Shown here: positions 10,701-23,500 of the stretch, piece after piece
Position numbering within the stretch: the first letter of the stretch is position 1
Layout of the letters: each line of letters opens with the position of its first letter
Assembly (NCBI GenBank): GCA_022376515.1
Contig: WTXI01000004.1
Coordinates: 1,240,001 to 1,304,000, forward strand
Origin: Lactifluus volemus
Lineage: Eukaryota > Basidiomycota > Agaricomycetes > Russulales > Russulaceae
Reading direction: 5' to 3'
Length of the DNA stretch: 64,000 bases
Translations under genes and position numbers: made by a program
The notes under the pieces: model-generated
What the model was told of the DNA's origin: nothing
The model's database searches: none
Seen by the model: the letters and a program-made list of their open reading frames with translations, nothing else

Positions 10701-12799
10701 CTTTTGCGAGGACGAGCGCTTTCATGCGTGACACTTTCAAACGCTGGGCAGCCAAGGCGTCAGACCGCGTGTTGTATAACGATGCGGTGCGTCGCAGCGA
10801 CGCGTACACGGTACACAAATCGAGGAAGCGACAAGAAACTCGCTCACTGGGTGATGCTGATCCCGAGAACAAGATTGTTGAGAGGAGGACGCGTCGTCGT
10901 ATCTCCGCCAAGTATACGCCACCGCAGACGGATGCCGAGCTTGCACGCCGGTTGAAGGAGGTAGGTGTTTTTGTTGTGTCTCGGTCTGCGAGACCCCTGC
11001 TAATTTGTCCCATCAGAATCACGAACAGCACGAACGCCGGTGGGCACCTGGCACTTTCCTCTCTGCGGTCCGTACACGTGTTGGTGATCCGGCCCCATTC
11101 GATTACTGTCTCTGGCTCTCGCTCAATCCTGAGAATGACGGCACGGCCATTTGGGTGGAGAGAAAATTCGACATGCCCAAGAGCGGAGCGTGGGCGTTCG
11201 AGCGCGTGTTCTCCATTCCGCTCTCGCCCGACGTCGCGATGTCACGCTCGCCCGGGTTGGTCGTATTTGAGTGCTCGCCGCTACACGGTGTTCCTGACGA
11301 GATTGAAAAGTATGTTTTTAATTCCTGAATAGGCCACCGTCCCCGCCACTCATCACGACGCGAATTGGGTAGGAAATATCGCATCCTAGACGACTGTGCA
11401 CGCTTACGTGAAGTGATTGAAGCATTCCCTGAAGATCGACACTTCATACCTTCGATCCTCTTTATTCTCTGGGGCGAGGACGAATCCGAAACACTACCGG
11501 ATGATTTGCGTTCCATGGTCCGTTCTCTGGTGAAACCGTACTCGCTCACTACTTCCGCTCATACGAGAAAACAGGCCGGCGATTACGAAACGAGGGGCAT
11601 CGTAGGATCCCACGCCACATTTTGTTTATCTTCGAAAACGAAGGATCTAGACGAAAAGTTTACGCAAGTGCTGAATTCGATGGACTTGGACACCGCCGGT
11701 GGGCTGGTGGAAATCCTGTCCCGGCAAGGTCAGATTGCATCAGTTTGGGTGATGAGCCCGCCGATTTTTATACATATCATTAGAGTTTTTGCAACTCGTC
11801 ATCGCGCCTTGGAAGGACTTTGCCTTGGATTGGGTGGCGAGATGCTCCGCCGACGGCGAAAGTGAGTATGCGTTATTCGTCGAGCCCACCACCCATCTGA
11901 TCTGGTCGCGCCGCAGCGGACTGGCAGCTCTTTAGCAAAGTGTTTGAAGCGCTGGTCAGACTCATGAATACTCTATCGGTCCATTTTACGACCCGTCTCG
12001 ACGAGTCCGCACTGTCGAATCCACTCCCGGAAATTAGGCTAGATGAGGTAAAATCTTCGAGGTGAGGCGATAGGGTTGTGTTTATAGCTTTACTGACAAA
12101 AAAGTATCACTTTAGAGAGCTTTATGACGCCACATTTTCTTGGTTAGAACACAAGGACCTTCGCACGCCGTCGAGGGAATTTCGCACGTTGCTTCAGTCC
12201 TATCACACTTCGGATGCCGGTATGATGACACGCTTTCTCTTTTGATATATACAAAACCGAATCGACCATTCTTTCAGATTTTCCAGTTCATGCCTTTGTC
12301 GACGAACTTTATGACCTATCCGTTCGATGTATCGAAAGTAGCGTGAGGATAGACAGGGCAGTTCGATACCCAGTGCCAAAACGCGATATTGAAGAGACAA
12401 AAAGCGAGGTGGAGAGCAACGTAGCTGAAGTGGCAGCACAACTACGCTCTTTGCTCCTCTTCCATACCCGGCCCAAGCGGCCGCCACCAGATGATGATGA
12501 TGATGATGAAGGGAGCGTTCGGAGGTGAGCGTGGCTTATTTGTTCGGACTTTGAAATCTGGTTGACCAGGGACATGTACTAGCATGTCGCCATCTTCAAA
12601 ACGACTGAAATCGACGTTCAGTAGCTTTTCAACGTTGGAGGACTTGGCTAGTAACGAGTTGATGCCGCCGCCATCTGCTGCGGTCTCACCATCTACATCT
12701 GTGACGACGATTGTGAACGAGGAGAAGCCGCAAAAGGTGATAACAGTAGCGATGCTTCGTGCGTTGACGCAGAGCGTACTTAAAAAGCGAGGTGTATAA
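7770..12799 (+). CDS. SAC3: SAC3/GANP family mRNA-export protein
   Basis: Scaffold of the TREX-2 complex, which couples transcription to mRNA export at the nuclear pore. Exons: 7770-8153, 8224-8403, 8457-8564, 8617-8854, 8904-10960, 11017-11309, 11373-11728, 11784-11861, 11917-12061, 12116-12219, 12278-12524, 12583-12799; all GT-AG, phases consistent, 1468 aa. The SAC3/GANP core spans about residues 160-440 ([35 protein letters not shown], the [11 protein letters not shown] region, then a winged-helix-like part ending near [12 protein letters not shown]). A Gly/Arg patch precedes it. An FG-rich stretch ([24 protein letters not shown]) follows at about 485-560, then a long Pro/Ser-rich linker and a conserved-looking C-terminal half. 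ATG 7770 opens the frame and precedes the core. The family assignment is firm; the middle exon boundaries are well supported by phase. Confidence 0.9.
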
Positions 12800-13263
12800 A
12801 TCTAAAAATAATAAGTGGATATGTCTCGATTCGGATACTCAAAGGAGTTTCCTATTAAGGGAAATCAGAGCAGACTCCTGCTTCGAGTGTTCAGCCACAG
12901 CGAATAACCCACTCAACGACATACCCGCCCTCCTCCAGTTAACAGCAGAGGCCGTCCCTGCCCTTAATCGCGCCCATAAATCCCACTCGAAAGTACCAGA
13001 ATCACCACCGGTGAATCCCCTCGAAAGCCGCTGACAGTTGCGGAGTCAGCGGGTGTTGAATCCTAAATAGGCTCTCAGTCATTTCGCCCTCCACCCGTAA
13101 ATCTTCCTGCTCGGTGAGCCAACTTTGTTCCTTCAAACTTTACTTTTGATTGGGTGGCTGATCACCTTTCCTATCTTACTCGCTACCTTTCATCTACTTT
13201 CCGACCCTACAACACTTGTATCACCCTCCGTCTGCTCGCCATCATGCAGCCGACAACGAACGC
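12800..13263. other. intergenic region between SAC3 and WOPR genes
   Basis: No gene seen. It must hold the SAC3 3' end and the WOPR promoter and leader; CT-rich tracts occur at 13100-13240. Confidence 0.5.
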
Positions 13264-15059
13264 ATGTCGTCACCCCCCGACTCGCATAACAACGCTCAAG
13301 GTTCGTCCACGACGTGGACCGAACCACCCTGGTCGGGTTGGATAGAGACCACGGGCGATGCTTTGCTCATATTGGAAGCCGCCCGACGCGGTTTGATCCC
13401 ACGCGTCACCCGACGACTGGTCGACTCTGAACGCAAGATGATCACCTCTGGTTCGGTTTTCGTCTTTGACGAAGATGAAAGTGGGATCAAACGTTGGACC
13501 GACGGGTTTTTTTGGAGTCCCAGTAGGATACTCGGTAACTTTTTACTCTACCGCGAGACCGAGAAACGTGGGGCGGGTCATAGGGGCGCTCGTAACGATG
13601 CTGAGCAAGGAGGAGATCAACCAGGCGCAGCAGTCGGTGATGGACCTAAATCTGAAGGTCAGACGCTCAGTCGTCCCCGTGGGGAAACTACACGGTTGGG
13701 GATCGATCGTCAGCGAGAGCGGAGCCTCGTTGGTAGCCTGACGAACAGCTACAAGTTCAAGACTGGGGGTATGATGAAAAAGGTGGAGTTTTTTTTTTTT
13801 GGTTGTTTTCCTTTGCTGCCCCCTGTTTGTTTTTGTTCGCCCCACAACAATTTTTCCACACCTCCCAACGTTCCACAACCCCTCCCCCGAAAAAAAGAAC
13901 CGTGCCAACAAACGTCACGGGTGCAGTCCAGATCTCATTATAACTCCTTCGGTAGCCTTGGCACCGTCCGGTGATATCTTACCTGACGTAAACTTTGGCG
14001 TGTTTGAGACCAGCGACGTTTTCCCCGTGCAGACAGAATGTTCCCTTTTTCTTTCGCTTTGATGTCATACTTTTTACGGAAGCTGACAACCCTGCACAGA
14101 CGTTCTCCTTGACCATCAGTGGCGTCTCGCAACACCTAATATCATATTACAAAATCGAAGATGTTGAACAAGGCCGGCTTCGCACCGCATCATCTTACCC
14201 TGAACTCGCCTCCCTCGACATTAGCCCCGAGTACCTAGAGAAGACCCACTTTCGAAATCCGCCCAAAGTCGAAATTGGTGTCGATGGGGTCCCGCGGTAT
14301 CGTGGGGAAGCCGACGACGTCGAACCATCCCCGCACGTGCTCAACTCGGCGTTGGCGGGCAGCATGCAGCTCCTCAGCGAGCCACTGGAAGTAGGTTCTG
14401 TCATTGCTGGAAATGCAGCGAATGGGGCCAAGCGTGGGAAGCGGTACGATCCTTACACGCCGAAAGGGAAACGCAAACCCAAGAATTCCCCGAGTGCTCC
14501 CACCTCCCCTACGGACAGCAATTCTCCGTACCCCGTCGTCCCAACGAGCTTTCCTGATCCAAACATGGCCATGCTGCAACACCAACATTACGCCGCCTAT
14601 GGACTCGCGCCCGCTTATTCTTACCCGATGGGCTTTTCCGTGCCTGCCCCGTCTGGCATGTATCCACCTGGAGCCATGTTCCCACCCCCTGGGCCCCCAC
14701 CTCCGGGAGCCACGCCACCTGCCGGCTCTCCTGGATCACCCCTCTCTGCACAAGCGTCATCGCAGGGAATGGTCCCCTATCACACCTACTCTCCTGGACC
14801 CCCGCACGCTCTCCCGCCCGCAGGCGACGGTTCTCCGATGCAACCGCAGGGAGCGCAACCCCAACAGGCGTATTATCAGTACTACCCGCCTCCTCCCGGG
14901 TATCCCTCATATTGGCCGCCGTACCACGCCGGCGCTAGTTATACGCCCCCGACGCAGACCGGATCGCCCACTTCGCCGGTGAGCGCTAGCACGGTCGCGT
15001 CGGGTGTCGAGTCGCACATCAAGACGGGAGATGAGAGTGAAGAAAGTCTGGCTACGTAG
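13264..15059 (+). CDS. WOPR-domain (Gti1/Pac2 family) transcription regulator
   Basis: Fungal-specific DNA-binding regulator of the Gti1/Pac2/Wor1/Ryp1 family, acting in the nucleus. Two exons, 13264-13782 and 14100-15059, give 492 aa; the 317-bp intron is long for this window. WOPR half a is GWIETTGDALLILEAARRG to FLLYRE (about residues 25-100). Half b is SLTNSYKFKTGGMMKK joined across the intron to TFSLTISGVSQHLISYY (about 155-195). The intron falls inside half b, and removing it restores the continuous KKTFSLT motif, which supports the model. The C-terminal 200 residues are Pro/Gly/Tyr/Gln-rich and disordered-looking. ATG 13264 is the first in-frame ATG; no earlier in-frame ATG was found. 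Family certain; target genes unknown. Confidence 0.9.
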
Positions 15060-15828
15060 AACTAAAGGTCCAGTGCCAAAAAAAAAAAAGGAAGGGCCGT
15101 GAGTTTTGTATACCTTGTGTATTGTACTTGTGCGCAATTTTTTTTTTTTTCCTTCTTCCTTTCCGGCCCATGCATGGTCTTTTTATTGTTTTGCCCGCTC
15201 TCTCTCTCTCTCTACTGGATCTCTCGCTATGCGTTGTCGTCATCGTCGTAGCGCCTTGGTTTCACGCTTTGGATGTACAGCTGCCCGTCATAATTTTCTG
15301 CCGGTACTCTAGAAATTAACACATACGTATATTTCACCTCTAGGGTGCCTGTTTACCTTTTTACCTTGTTTTTTTTTTTTTCGTTCTTACAGTATACAAG
15401 AAAATGAATCGCCAACCTGCTTTCCGCGTGTGTTTTCGATTGTATTGGTACGGACCAAAAGCCCGGTTTTATGTAAAAGTGGGCATCTCGATGCCCGCTT
15501 TATATCCACTTGAAGCTTCAGGTATCTAATAATAATTACAGAACGTGCACCGCCGGTAAAAGCTTTGTGCGTAACTTTTACTTCGGTCCGAAGAGACGAA
15601 AAGGCCTAAATACATTTAATTATTAATAACGGGCGGCACTGACAAGCAAAGTTAAGCTTTCGGATAGGTGGCATGGTCGTTTGGGCCACCGCTCTATCGA
15701 CTCACGCATGACTACGATCAACAACCCGATCGTGATCACCTGGATCACCAATTGAGTTTTTTTACTTGTTCATCATCACGCGATCCAGATTGGTTTTTTT
15801 GGGTAAAGTTTCATCAACAATCACAATA

Positions 15829-15996
15829 CAGTCGAACCTGTCTTAACCCATACCTTAGATGCCCCATAAACTCCGAAATCCCATACCTCTTTTGGTCCAC
15901 CAAGTCGGTATTCGACACCATAGTTCACCTCCCTAAACCCATAACCCATACCTCGGGCCGTCCACCGAACGGTATGGGTTAAGACAGGTTCAACTG
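15829..15996. mobile_element. MITE-like element with 26-bp terminal inverted repeats
   Basis: Left arm 15829-15854 and right arm 15971-15996 are inverted repeats with one mismatch; the inner 21 bp are perfect. The ends read CAGT...ACTG, as in many Tc1/mariner- and pogo-type elements, and a TA abuts the left end. A TA lies one base beyond the right end, so the target duplication is imperfect. No coding capacity (168 bp). Confidence 0.6.
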
Positions 15997-16109
15997 GTAC
16001 AAAGCACCGGTACTAAAAGTTAAGTTACTAGAAAGTTACATGTATGTAACGAGTAGCCAATGCAGCTATCGTTAGAGGACGGCGTGAAGTAAGCATATAT
16101 GAACACGGT

Positions 16110-16153
16110 TTTTTTTTTTTTTTGTAAAACCATTTTTAAAAAAAAAAAAAAAG
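16110..16153. repeat. poly-T / poly-A foldback
   Basis: A run of about 17 T followed about 12 bases later by a T5/A15 tract, so the strand can fold on itself. Probably a product of homopolymer slippage or a decayed retroelement tail. Confidence 0.4.
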
Positions 16154-19100
16154 CTGTAGACAGTTTTGGCGGGCGCTTCGTGAAACTCGGATGTCCGCTC
16201 CCTTCGGTCCGAGTCCCCCAAAACTTGAACTTGAACTTGAATGGACTCCACGCACCCGACGACGACTGAATCGTGTACACGGCGGGCTCTTCTCGCCGTC
16301 CTTTAGGAGACCACCTTCTACTCTATTTGCCTACGCGTGGGTATAATGCATCATTGCATCGCTTGTACCTATGCTGCCAAAGGCTTGTCGCCGCAGCACC
16401 GACGCCCTTCAGTTATAGTGGCAGAGTAGTCGCATCTCTCACTCGCCCATGCATCAGAGAATGTCAAGTCCCCCTTCAAAAATTTCAAAGCGCAACGACC
16501 GTAGTAAGCAGTGGACAGTTGGCACAAAAATGCTGCTCTAGACTTGCAAACTGCATGATTTCGACGACGGCGATTGAATATATAGCGGTCAGCATTCCCC
16601 GGCGAGGGCTTTGTTTCGTTTCTGTTATACAATTTAGATTGTCGGCACAGCATGAGGCATTGGGATTGGTGACGGACGTGGATATGAAGCAGTGAAGCAC
16701 GATGTTGATACAAATATTAATTGGACGAGTGGATATGAAACAACCCTCGTTCGTTCGTACCAAACAATTGTTGTGTCTCGCGCTCATCCATATAACTGCC
16801 AGTGTATACAGTATGACATCACACCATCGCTTGTGTTCTGCTACCGATCATTCCGAAGTTTATGGCTACAGTAGCTTCGGCTACCTCAGCTACAGTTCTT
16901 TTTTTCTCTGATGGGTGATGACGATGTCCAACTTTTCATCACAACCCTCGAACGAACGAGCGGGAAGGCGGGCGGAAGCGAGAAACTGTTCTCTCAAACA
17001 CCGCCCCACCTTCTCAGCTTTTGTCAGTAAATGCCACGTGTGCTGTAGTAGTACAACCAGCAAAGGTTGACGATGAAGAAGGGGTTCTTCAAATGGAAAA
17101 CGCTCTACTGTATTTCGTTTTCATATCTCATCTCTCGTACGTTGGCGTTGGGATTCCGGCGTGTGGGTTGTCTTCAGGTCAGGGCCCGCCGGGAAAGTGT
17201 CAACTAACGTTAACAAACATTCATCATGTCATTAGACAAGTCATCAGCAGCCCTTCCAACTCATCTCGACCCACTGGCAGGTGCGCCCTGACTCTTGATC
17301 AATGAATTATCTTCATTTTGGGCAAAGACCCCCACGACCGAATCCTTCTTATTAAACCTCCCTTTGTCCATCCTGGGCAAGTGGGTAGCCTCGACCGACT
17401 GACAGCAAGACAGACCCCGCGTTTGGCTGTTTCTCTGCCTCCACTTGACATCGTCACTGCTCCCTCTTGCTTCTCCATCCTGTACCGAATTGAAGCTACG
17501 AGTCGGAGCACACACAGACACACAGACACGGAGATTCGAATCGCAGGCACAACCCCCTCCCACCCCACTAACAGTCTTGCCAAACTCGCACAACAGAGAA
17601 GCGCGCACGTCGAAGAATTTTCATTCTTTGCGATTAGACTCTCTGGGAGGTGGACCTAACTTATTGGGGGACTGACAGCGTTGGTTAATAGTCAATCTGT
17701 GACTAGCCCTCGGCGGATAGAGTCTCAGCCTCCGAACGACACAAAACTTTCTTTTTTTCCGACGGTTCCCTCTTTGACGGGGCCCATCCCGAGAGCCTGC
17801 TCTTGCTGGGCTTTTTGAAAAAGGCCATTACGACGCGATAATGCTGATTATCGTATATCAAAACGTTCTTTGCCAGAACGAGGGGCCTTCGAGGATTCCA
17901 CAACCACTGTCTGTCTGAATATCGTGCCCAAGTCATTCTCAGGACTCCTCCGCGGCATAAGAGAAATTTCTAGTCTGGGGGGGAGGGGATCGTTCCGTCC
18001 TCAGCGGAGCGAGGAGAGTGGAGTAAGTTTATGATGCGTGGAAGTACCAACTCGACATGTGTTGGGGACGAGGAGGGACACGTGCACGCAAAAGAACTCG
18101 AACTACTGCATCGGCGGGCTCATTGGTGACCTAATGCGAAGGTGAGCCCAGCGCCAAGCCCAGCGTGTTGGCGGCCGCCACGTGTTCACTGGCACTGGCA
18201 ATACTTCGCTCCCGCCGAGGATGACGAGATGGACGACTCTTCCACGAATTATGATTCTTTTATGAGAAATTACTATGTATGGCTGCTGCTGGAATCAGGC
18301 GCGGCCCAACAGGCTTTCGGGATGCTAACGATTATGTCCAGGGGTGGTCTTCGCAAGGACCAAATTGCGTTGTTGGCCTCTGATGTCACATGCCTACTGC
18401 TAACTTAGGGCATGACACTGGGTCGCCCCGATCATCTCCGGTTTCTAAATATATAATTAGGATAGAAAGTTGCTCACACCTCTCGCGTGACGCACGCTAG
18501 ATTGTTCCGGAGATACCGTGCATGATACCAGATGCAGTTTTGAAGGAAGGATAGAACCTCCGAGGTTCGATTCGTGGTGGTGATTAGTGGGTCCACAATA
18601 GTGTACCGCCAACAAAGGGAGGTAGGCAAAGCTCTCTCTTTGAAATGAGAACCTCATTTTTTTTCCCTCTATAGAACCCGCTGTGGACACACTTTGTTTC
18701 CATGCTCTGTCAGTACTTTGTACTTTTTTACAGACGTATTAATCAACGAGGGGTTTGCGTAACGCATAAGAAATGATCTATGTTCCGGTCAACCTGGGAT
18801 CGCAACTTACTCTAGTCATGCCACAAAAGGAACGCGGTTTCTTCCGTATTCCCAGAAAGTGAACGGCCGCCTCTCGCTTTACGAAAAGTTGATTCCGCCC
18901 GGATAGCACGCAACAAGTAAATCTGGAAGACGCAACGTGGGGCTGCATCAGACGTGTTATGCGTTCAACTGTTTGAGGGATTTAACTGCAAACGCTGTAT
19001 CTGAATTGATGGAAGGTCGTGAACATAGTTGATGCATCGCCCCGCAAAACGAGGGCACAAGACGCAAATAGAAACTAATAATATAACTGTACCAAATGAC

Positions 19101-19204
19101 GCGAAGAAATCGGACACTTCGTCGGTACATGACTCACCTACCACAAAACGTTCATTCGAACACCCGAACTCAAAGGGGTGACCTGGAAAATAATCACCAC
19201 CGTA

Positions 19205-19531
19205 TTACCCTTCGCTAGTCACGTGATCTATAGCCGGTTTTCTCCTCCTTTTTTTTTGGGGGGGGGGGGTGGTTGACGACCAACAAAGGACAAGAAACAC
19301 TAACCTTGTTGCTAAGTTTGGGGCGTCGACGACATCGGCGTTCCTGAATTGATCCATCAGCACGTCGAGTGCGCCTTTGAGATACAGGATAGCTTTGGAC
19401 GGCAGAGACCGTAACGACGACTGTCCGTTTGACACATCGTGCAAGAGCGTCAACGCCTTTGATCCGAAGACGGTCTGAGGGTGGGATTGAATTTCTTCCA
19501 GTTTTGTTCGCTGATTGATTTTCGTCCACAA
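19205..19531 (-). pseudogene. unidentified exon-like fragment
   Basis: A minus-strand frame with protein-like composition (KALTLLHDVSNGQSSLRSLP, then AILYLKGALDVLMDQFRNAD) ends at a plausible 5' splice site near 19307. I do not recognise the family. A second, more decayed copy lies at 25375-25565 with a frame-breaking stop and a small insertion. It is probably the 5' end or an internal exon of a gene captured when the segment duplicated. Confidence 0.4.
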
Positions 19532-19699
19532 CGAAACCTCCCTTCCTGGAGAGAAAATTTGGTGTTCAGTTACTACCTCGGTAACCCGGCCTTGATACTG
19601 AACGTGAGCCTCCAGGGCGGGAAGAAACGAAAAGCGCCTGTGGGAGGCATTCTGACCGATTATAGGAAACTAGTGTATAGGTAACGTAGTTGGGCTTTT

Positions 19700-20574
19700 T
19701 GGGTTTCACAAGCATTATAAAGCAGGTACCAGGGCAGAATTGAGAGAAGATCTGCTTTATCTCCGAAGGAGTTTGTGATGTTTGTGTGGGTGACGATCAC
19801 CGAGAATACATTTGGAAGTTAGTCGACTTTAGTCTCTTGTACAAACTTCAATCTCCCTGGCTGCCAAGGGGAGACGTTCGGCCATTGGTTCGGCCACGGC
19901 ACCGGAGTTTAGTGTGCTAGCACGTGCCTTGGCCAGGTGGCCAGAATTTTACCAAGCACTCGACTCGACTTTCAACTCGCCACACAGCCACGAGGTGCCC
20001 GGGTATCCGTCCAACAGGAAAACGAACAAAGGTCGTTTCTCTCTCGCTAAAGTTCATTTATTTTACGCGGTAGCGTGGCACTTCTCAGGAGCACTGGCAG
20101 TGACCGCTCTCCACCCGCATTGTACTTCTTGTACATCATACCGTACGTCGCACGCGGTCCATCATCATCGCTTCCGGTAACTGCCCTTCACACTGGGAAA
20201 AAAATAATCGCCCTTTCCCCCTTGCCCACGGATGTTCTGCCCGAGAGCGCGGCGACGTGCACCGCGTCCCGTACCTAACGAAATACCGTAAGAATCTGAT
20301 AAGCTGTCAGCTGTATTGACCCTGAGGCCTCGGATTGTGTGAGTCCTCGGGAAAGCAAAAGATCGGGCATTGGCCAGCGTGTAACATGCACCCTGCGTTT
20401 CGGTCCATACCTGGATAAAGTGGAGCCTCTCCGGTGGGGAGAACATTCTGGCGATGAGTCAGGGTAAGATTCATCATAACTTCCTGATTTATGGGGTAGA
20501 GTGGAACCTTTAAGAAGGTCTGTGCATCCCAGACAAGTGGAATCAGCATTCTCCACCCAAACATGGTGCGCAAG
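19700..20574. other. promoter region of WSC-glyoxal oxidase A
   Basis: No coding region seen. Similar throughout to 25740-26594. Carries an octamer at 20092 that copy B lacks. Confidence 0.5.
20092..20099 (+). repeat. octamer CACTGGCA, gained in copy A
   Basis: Copy A reads GAGC-ACTGGC-AGTGACCG where copy B (26154) reads GAGCAGCGACCG. Removing ACTGGC from A leaves the B sequence apart from one substitution. The full site is the imperfect palindrome CACTGGCAGTG. Confidence 0.75.
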
Positions 20575-23500
20575 ATGCGTCCCAATCTCTTTCTACCCAT
20601 ATTCTTTCATCTCGTGGCGCTGCTCATCATCGTGCCTGTACGCATGCTGCGTCATTTCAAGATATAATGCTCATGACTCATTCTAGCAGGTCGCATGTGC
20701 GGACTCCTCAGATGTGTACCGCAGGGGCCTCTACCGCGGTCACCCGCGGGATCACCCACTTGACCGACGGGATCTTCCTCCGGGCTGGACTTCGCTTGGG
20801 TGCTATACGTTAGTGATCTCTCTCCCAGTATCATTTCAAGTAATTCACTTTGAACGCACTCTAGGGACAATGTTGCAGCACGCACGCTCACGTCTGCAGA
20901 GTTCACGGACCCAAGCCATATGACTGTGGAGAACTGTGTCGGTTTCTGCAATAAACAGAACTATATATACGCCGGAGTGGAATATGGCCAAGAGTGTTGT
21001 AAGTGGGCGATTAGATTCAGTTTTGCAAGACAGTCGTTCTGATCGCATGTTTTTGGGTGCCAAAAGATTGCGGGAATACGATTTCCAATGGAGGAACAAC
21101 CGCATCGCTTTCCGATTGCAACTTTCCATGCCCAGGAAATGCAGCAGAGGTTTGTGGTGCTGGCAATCGCCTTAACCTGTATTGGAGTGGTGCCACACCG
21201 CCGACACCACCAGCACCGCCTATCATTGCTCAGAGTTATGGACTCTGGGTTTCCTTAGGATGTTACAGGTAATTGACGTTCCTTGTTTAGCGAAAAGCGG
21301 ATCACTCATCACTGACGGTTCTGTGCCTGCTCTCATCAGCGACACACCGGCGGCGAGGACTTTAAGCGTCCCGACTACCCCTGTCGGCGGTGCCTCTAAT
21401 AATAGTGTGCAAAGTTGCGCTGATGCCTGCTTCGCTTCGGGCTATCCCCTGGCTGGCGTGGAATACGCCGGCGAGTGCTGTACGTACTCCCCCATCACTC
21501 AGGTTACGTAAGCCGTTCATCGACCTTTTTTTCATCTTCAAGATTGCGGCACTGCCGTCGTCAATGGGGGCGCGCCGACGCCTCCTGGAGATTGCTCCAT
21601 GCCTTGCAAAGGGAACAGCTCCGAATTCTGTGGTGGCCCCAATCGTCTCAACCTGTACAACTACACTGGCACCAACCTTCCGGGGACCACGACCACGACT
21701 GGAACAGGCGGTAGCACCTCGACGGTTTTCCCTGTCCTCTCTGGTCTCCCGCTCGGGTGGTCATACAACGCCTGCTGGGTGTAAGCCTCATTTCAGATGG
21801 CACAAGTAACAGGTGATGCTGAAACTGGAATGTTTTAGGGATAATGCAAACGGCCGCATTCTTCAAACTGAGCTTCCAGATAACCAAGCACTGACCGTCC
21901 AGAATTGCATTGCCTCGTGTGCATCCCAAAACTTTCCCCTTGCTGGCTTAGAGTACAGCGTTCAATGCTGTACGTTCCATCGTCGATCAATCGATCAATC
22001 GTCCTTCTGCAGTGACTAATCGTTGTTTACAGTTTGTGGTAACGAACTTGTGGAGGGTGCCGTTATTGCCTCTGACAGCACTTGCAATATGGCCTGCAGT
22101 GGAAGTTCGAGGTTAGCTTCTCCCTTCTTTGCAGGTTATATAGCTGAGTTGGAATTGTAGCCAAGCATGTGGTGGTCCAAACCGTATTTCGTTGTACTCC
22201 TCGCAACCAGTGACAGCGCTAGCGGTACCTACCGTACAGACAACAAATCTTCCTGGAAACTGGCAGTATTCCCATTGCTTGGCGTATGTATACTACTTTG
22301 CCACCCGCGACCTGAAATTGCTCACTCCCCATTCACAGTGAACCTGGTGGCAGTCAAGTCTTCCCGTATCAGATCACTCTCGCCAATAATAACTCTGCTC
22401 AAAATTGTCTTTCTCTATGCTCAACTTATGGTTATGCCGCGGCGGGTATGGCGTTTGCCAATGAATGCTGTATGTGATATTCTGGGCGTTTATGACTCGG
22501 CTTACGGAAGTGCTCACTTTTAGATTGCGGCGATTTCGCGAATATCGCTGCCAATGGAGGAACGACTGCCCCGGAGACTGACTGCAACATGGCATGCACG
22601 GGCGACCCTTTGCATCTCTGTGGAGGTGCACAGAGGTTACAGCTTTACCTTTGGAATGGCAACCTGGTCACCTGGAACACCCCGGCCAACACCGGCCAGT
22701 ACGAGGTACCCGCGTGTTGTGCTCTTATATTCACACACGCTCACATAGAGGTCATTTAATTTAGTACCTCGTTCCTGGACTTGTACCTCCATTGCTTGCC
22801 ACCCTCGGTATCAACGGCAAAGTCTCCTTCCTCGAGAAGTGGGGCACGTCCGAGTTTTCGAACTCTACCGGTGCATACGAACTGGACTTGAGCCTTGTGA
22901 ACGATTTCAATCATGCTTGGCGCACTATGCATGTGAAGACGGACGTGTTCTGTTCGGCAGCGCTCGTTCTTCCTGACAAGGCCGCGCGCATCCTCAACAT
23001 TGGTGGCTGGTCGCTCACGTCAACATTTGGTGTCCGCCTCTATGCACCTGACGGATCCCCTGGCGTCGAAGGTACCAATGACTGGGAGGAAAATTCAAAC
23101 GAACTCGTACTCCAGGTACGCTTAGTAGACACATCCCTATGACTCATATCCGTCCTCAAAGTGTTCATCATCCAGGGTGGGCGTTGGTATCCTTCGGCAC
23201 TTCTTCTCGCCAATGGCAGTGTCCTCGTTGTAGGTGGTGAGACCGGCGCGAATGCTCCGGCCAACCCTACGCTTGAGATTCTCCCTCGGATTCCTGGGGG
23301 TAGTACACTACTCTTCCTTGACTGGTTGCAGCGGACCGATCCAAACAATCTCTACCCATTCCTTCATGTTCTTCCAAGCGGTCGTATCTTCGTTGGTTAG
23401 TTTTGGACCCGGCTGACATCCAGAACTAACTTTGCTGACTCACAAGGGCAGGTTACTACAACGAGGCACGCCTCCTCGACCCAGGATCTTTCCAGACCGT

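Larger units (their letters stand above)
15060..19200. other. long region without a supported gene
   Basis: Nothing recognisable as coding on either strand. It contains a MITE-like element (15829-15996), a poly-T/poly-A foldback (16110-16153), CT and T tracts just after the WOPR gene, and octamers at 16797, 17272 and 18187/18193 (the last two overlap). A 5-kb gap here contrasts with the gene-dense block before it. Confidence 0.5.

Noticed and set aside
9211..11549. Long minus-strand frames opposite SAC3
   Set aside because: Shadows of a GC-biased coding strand; the plus strand has the recognised domain and consistent splicing.
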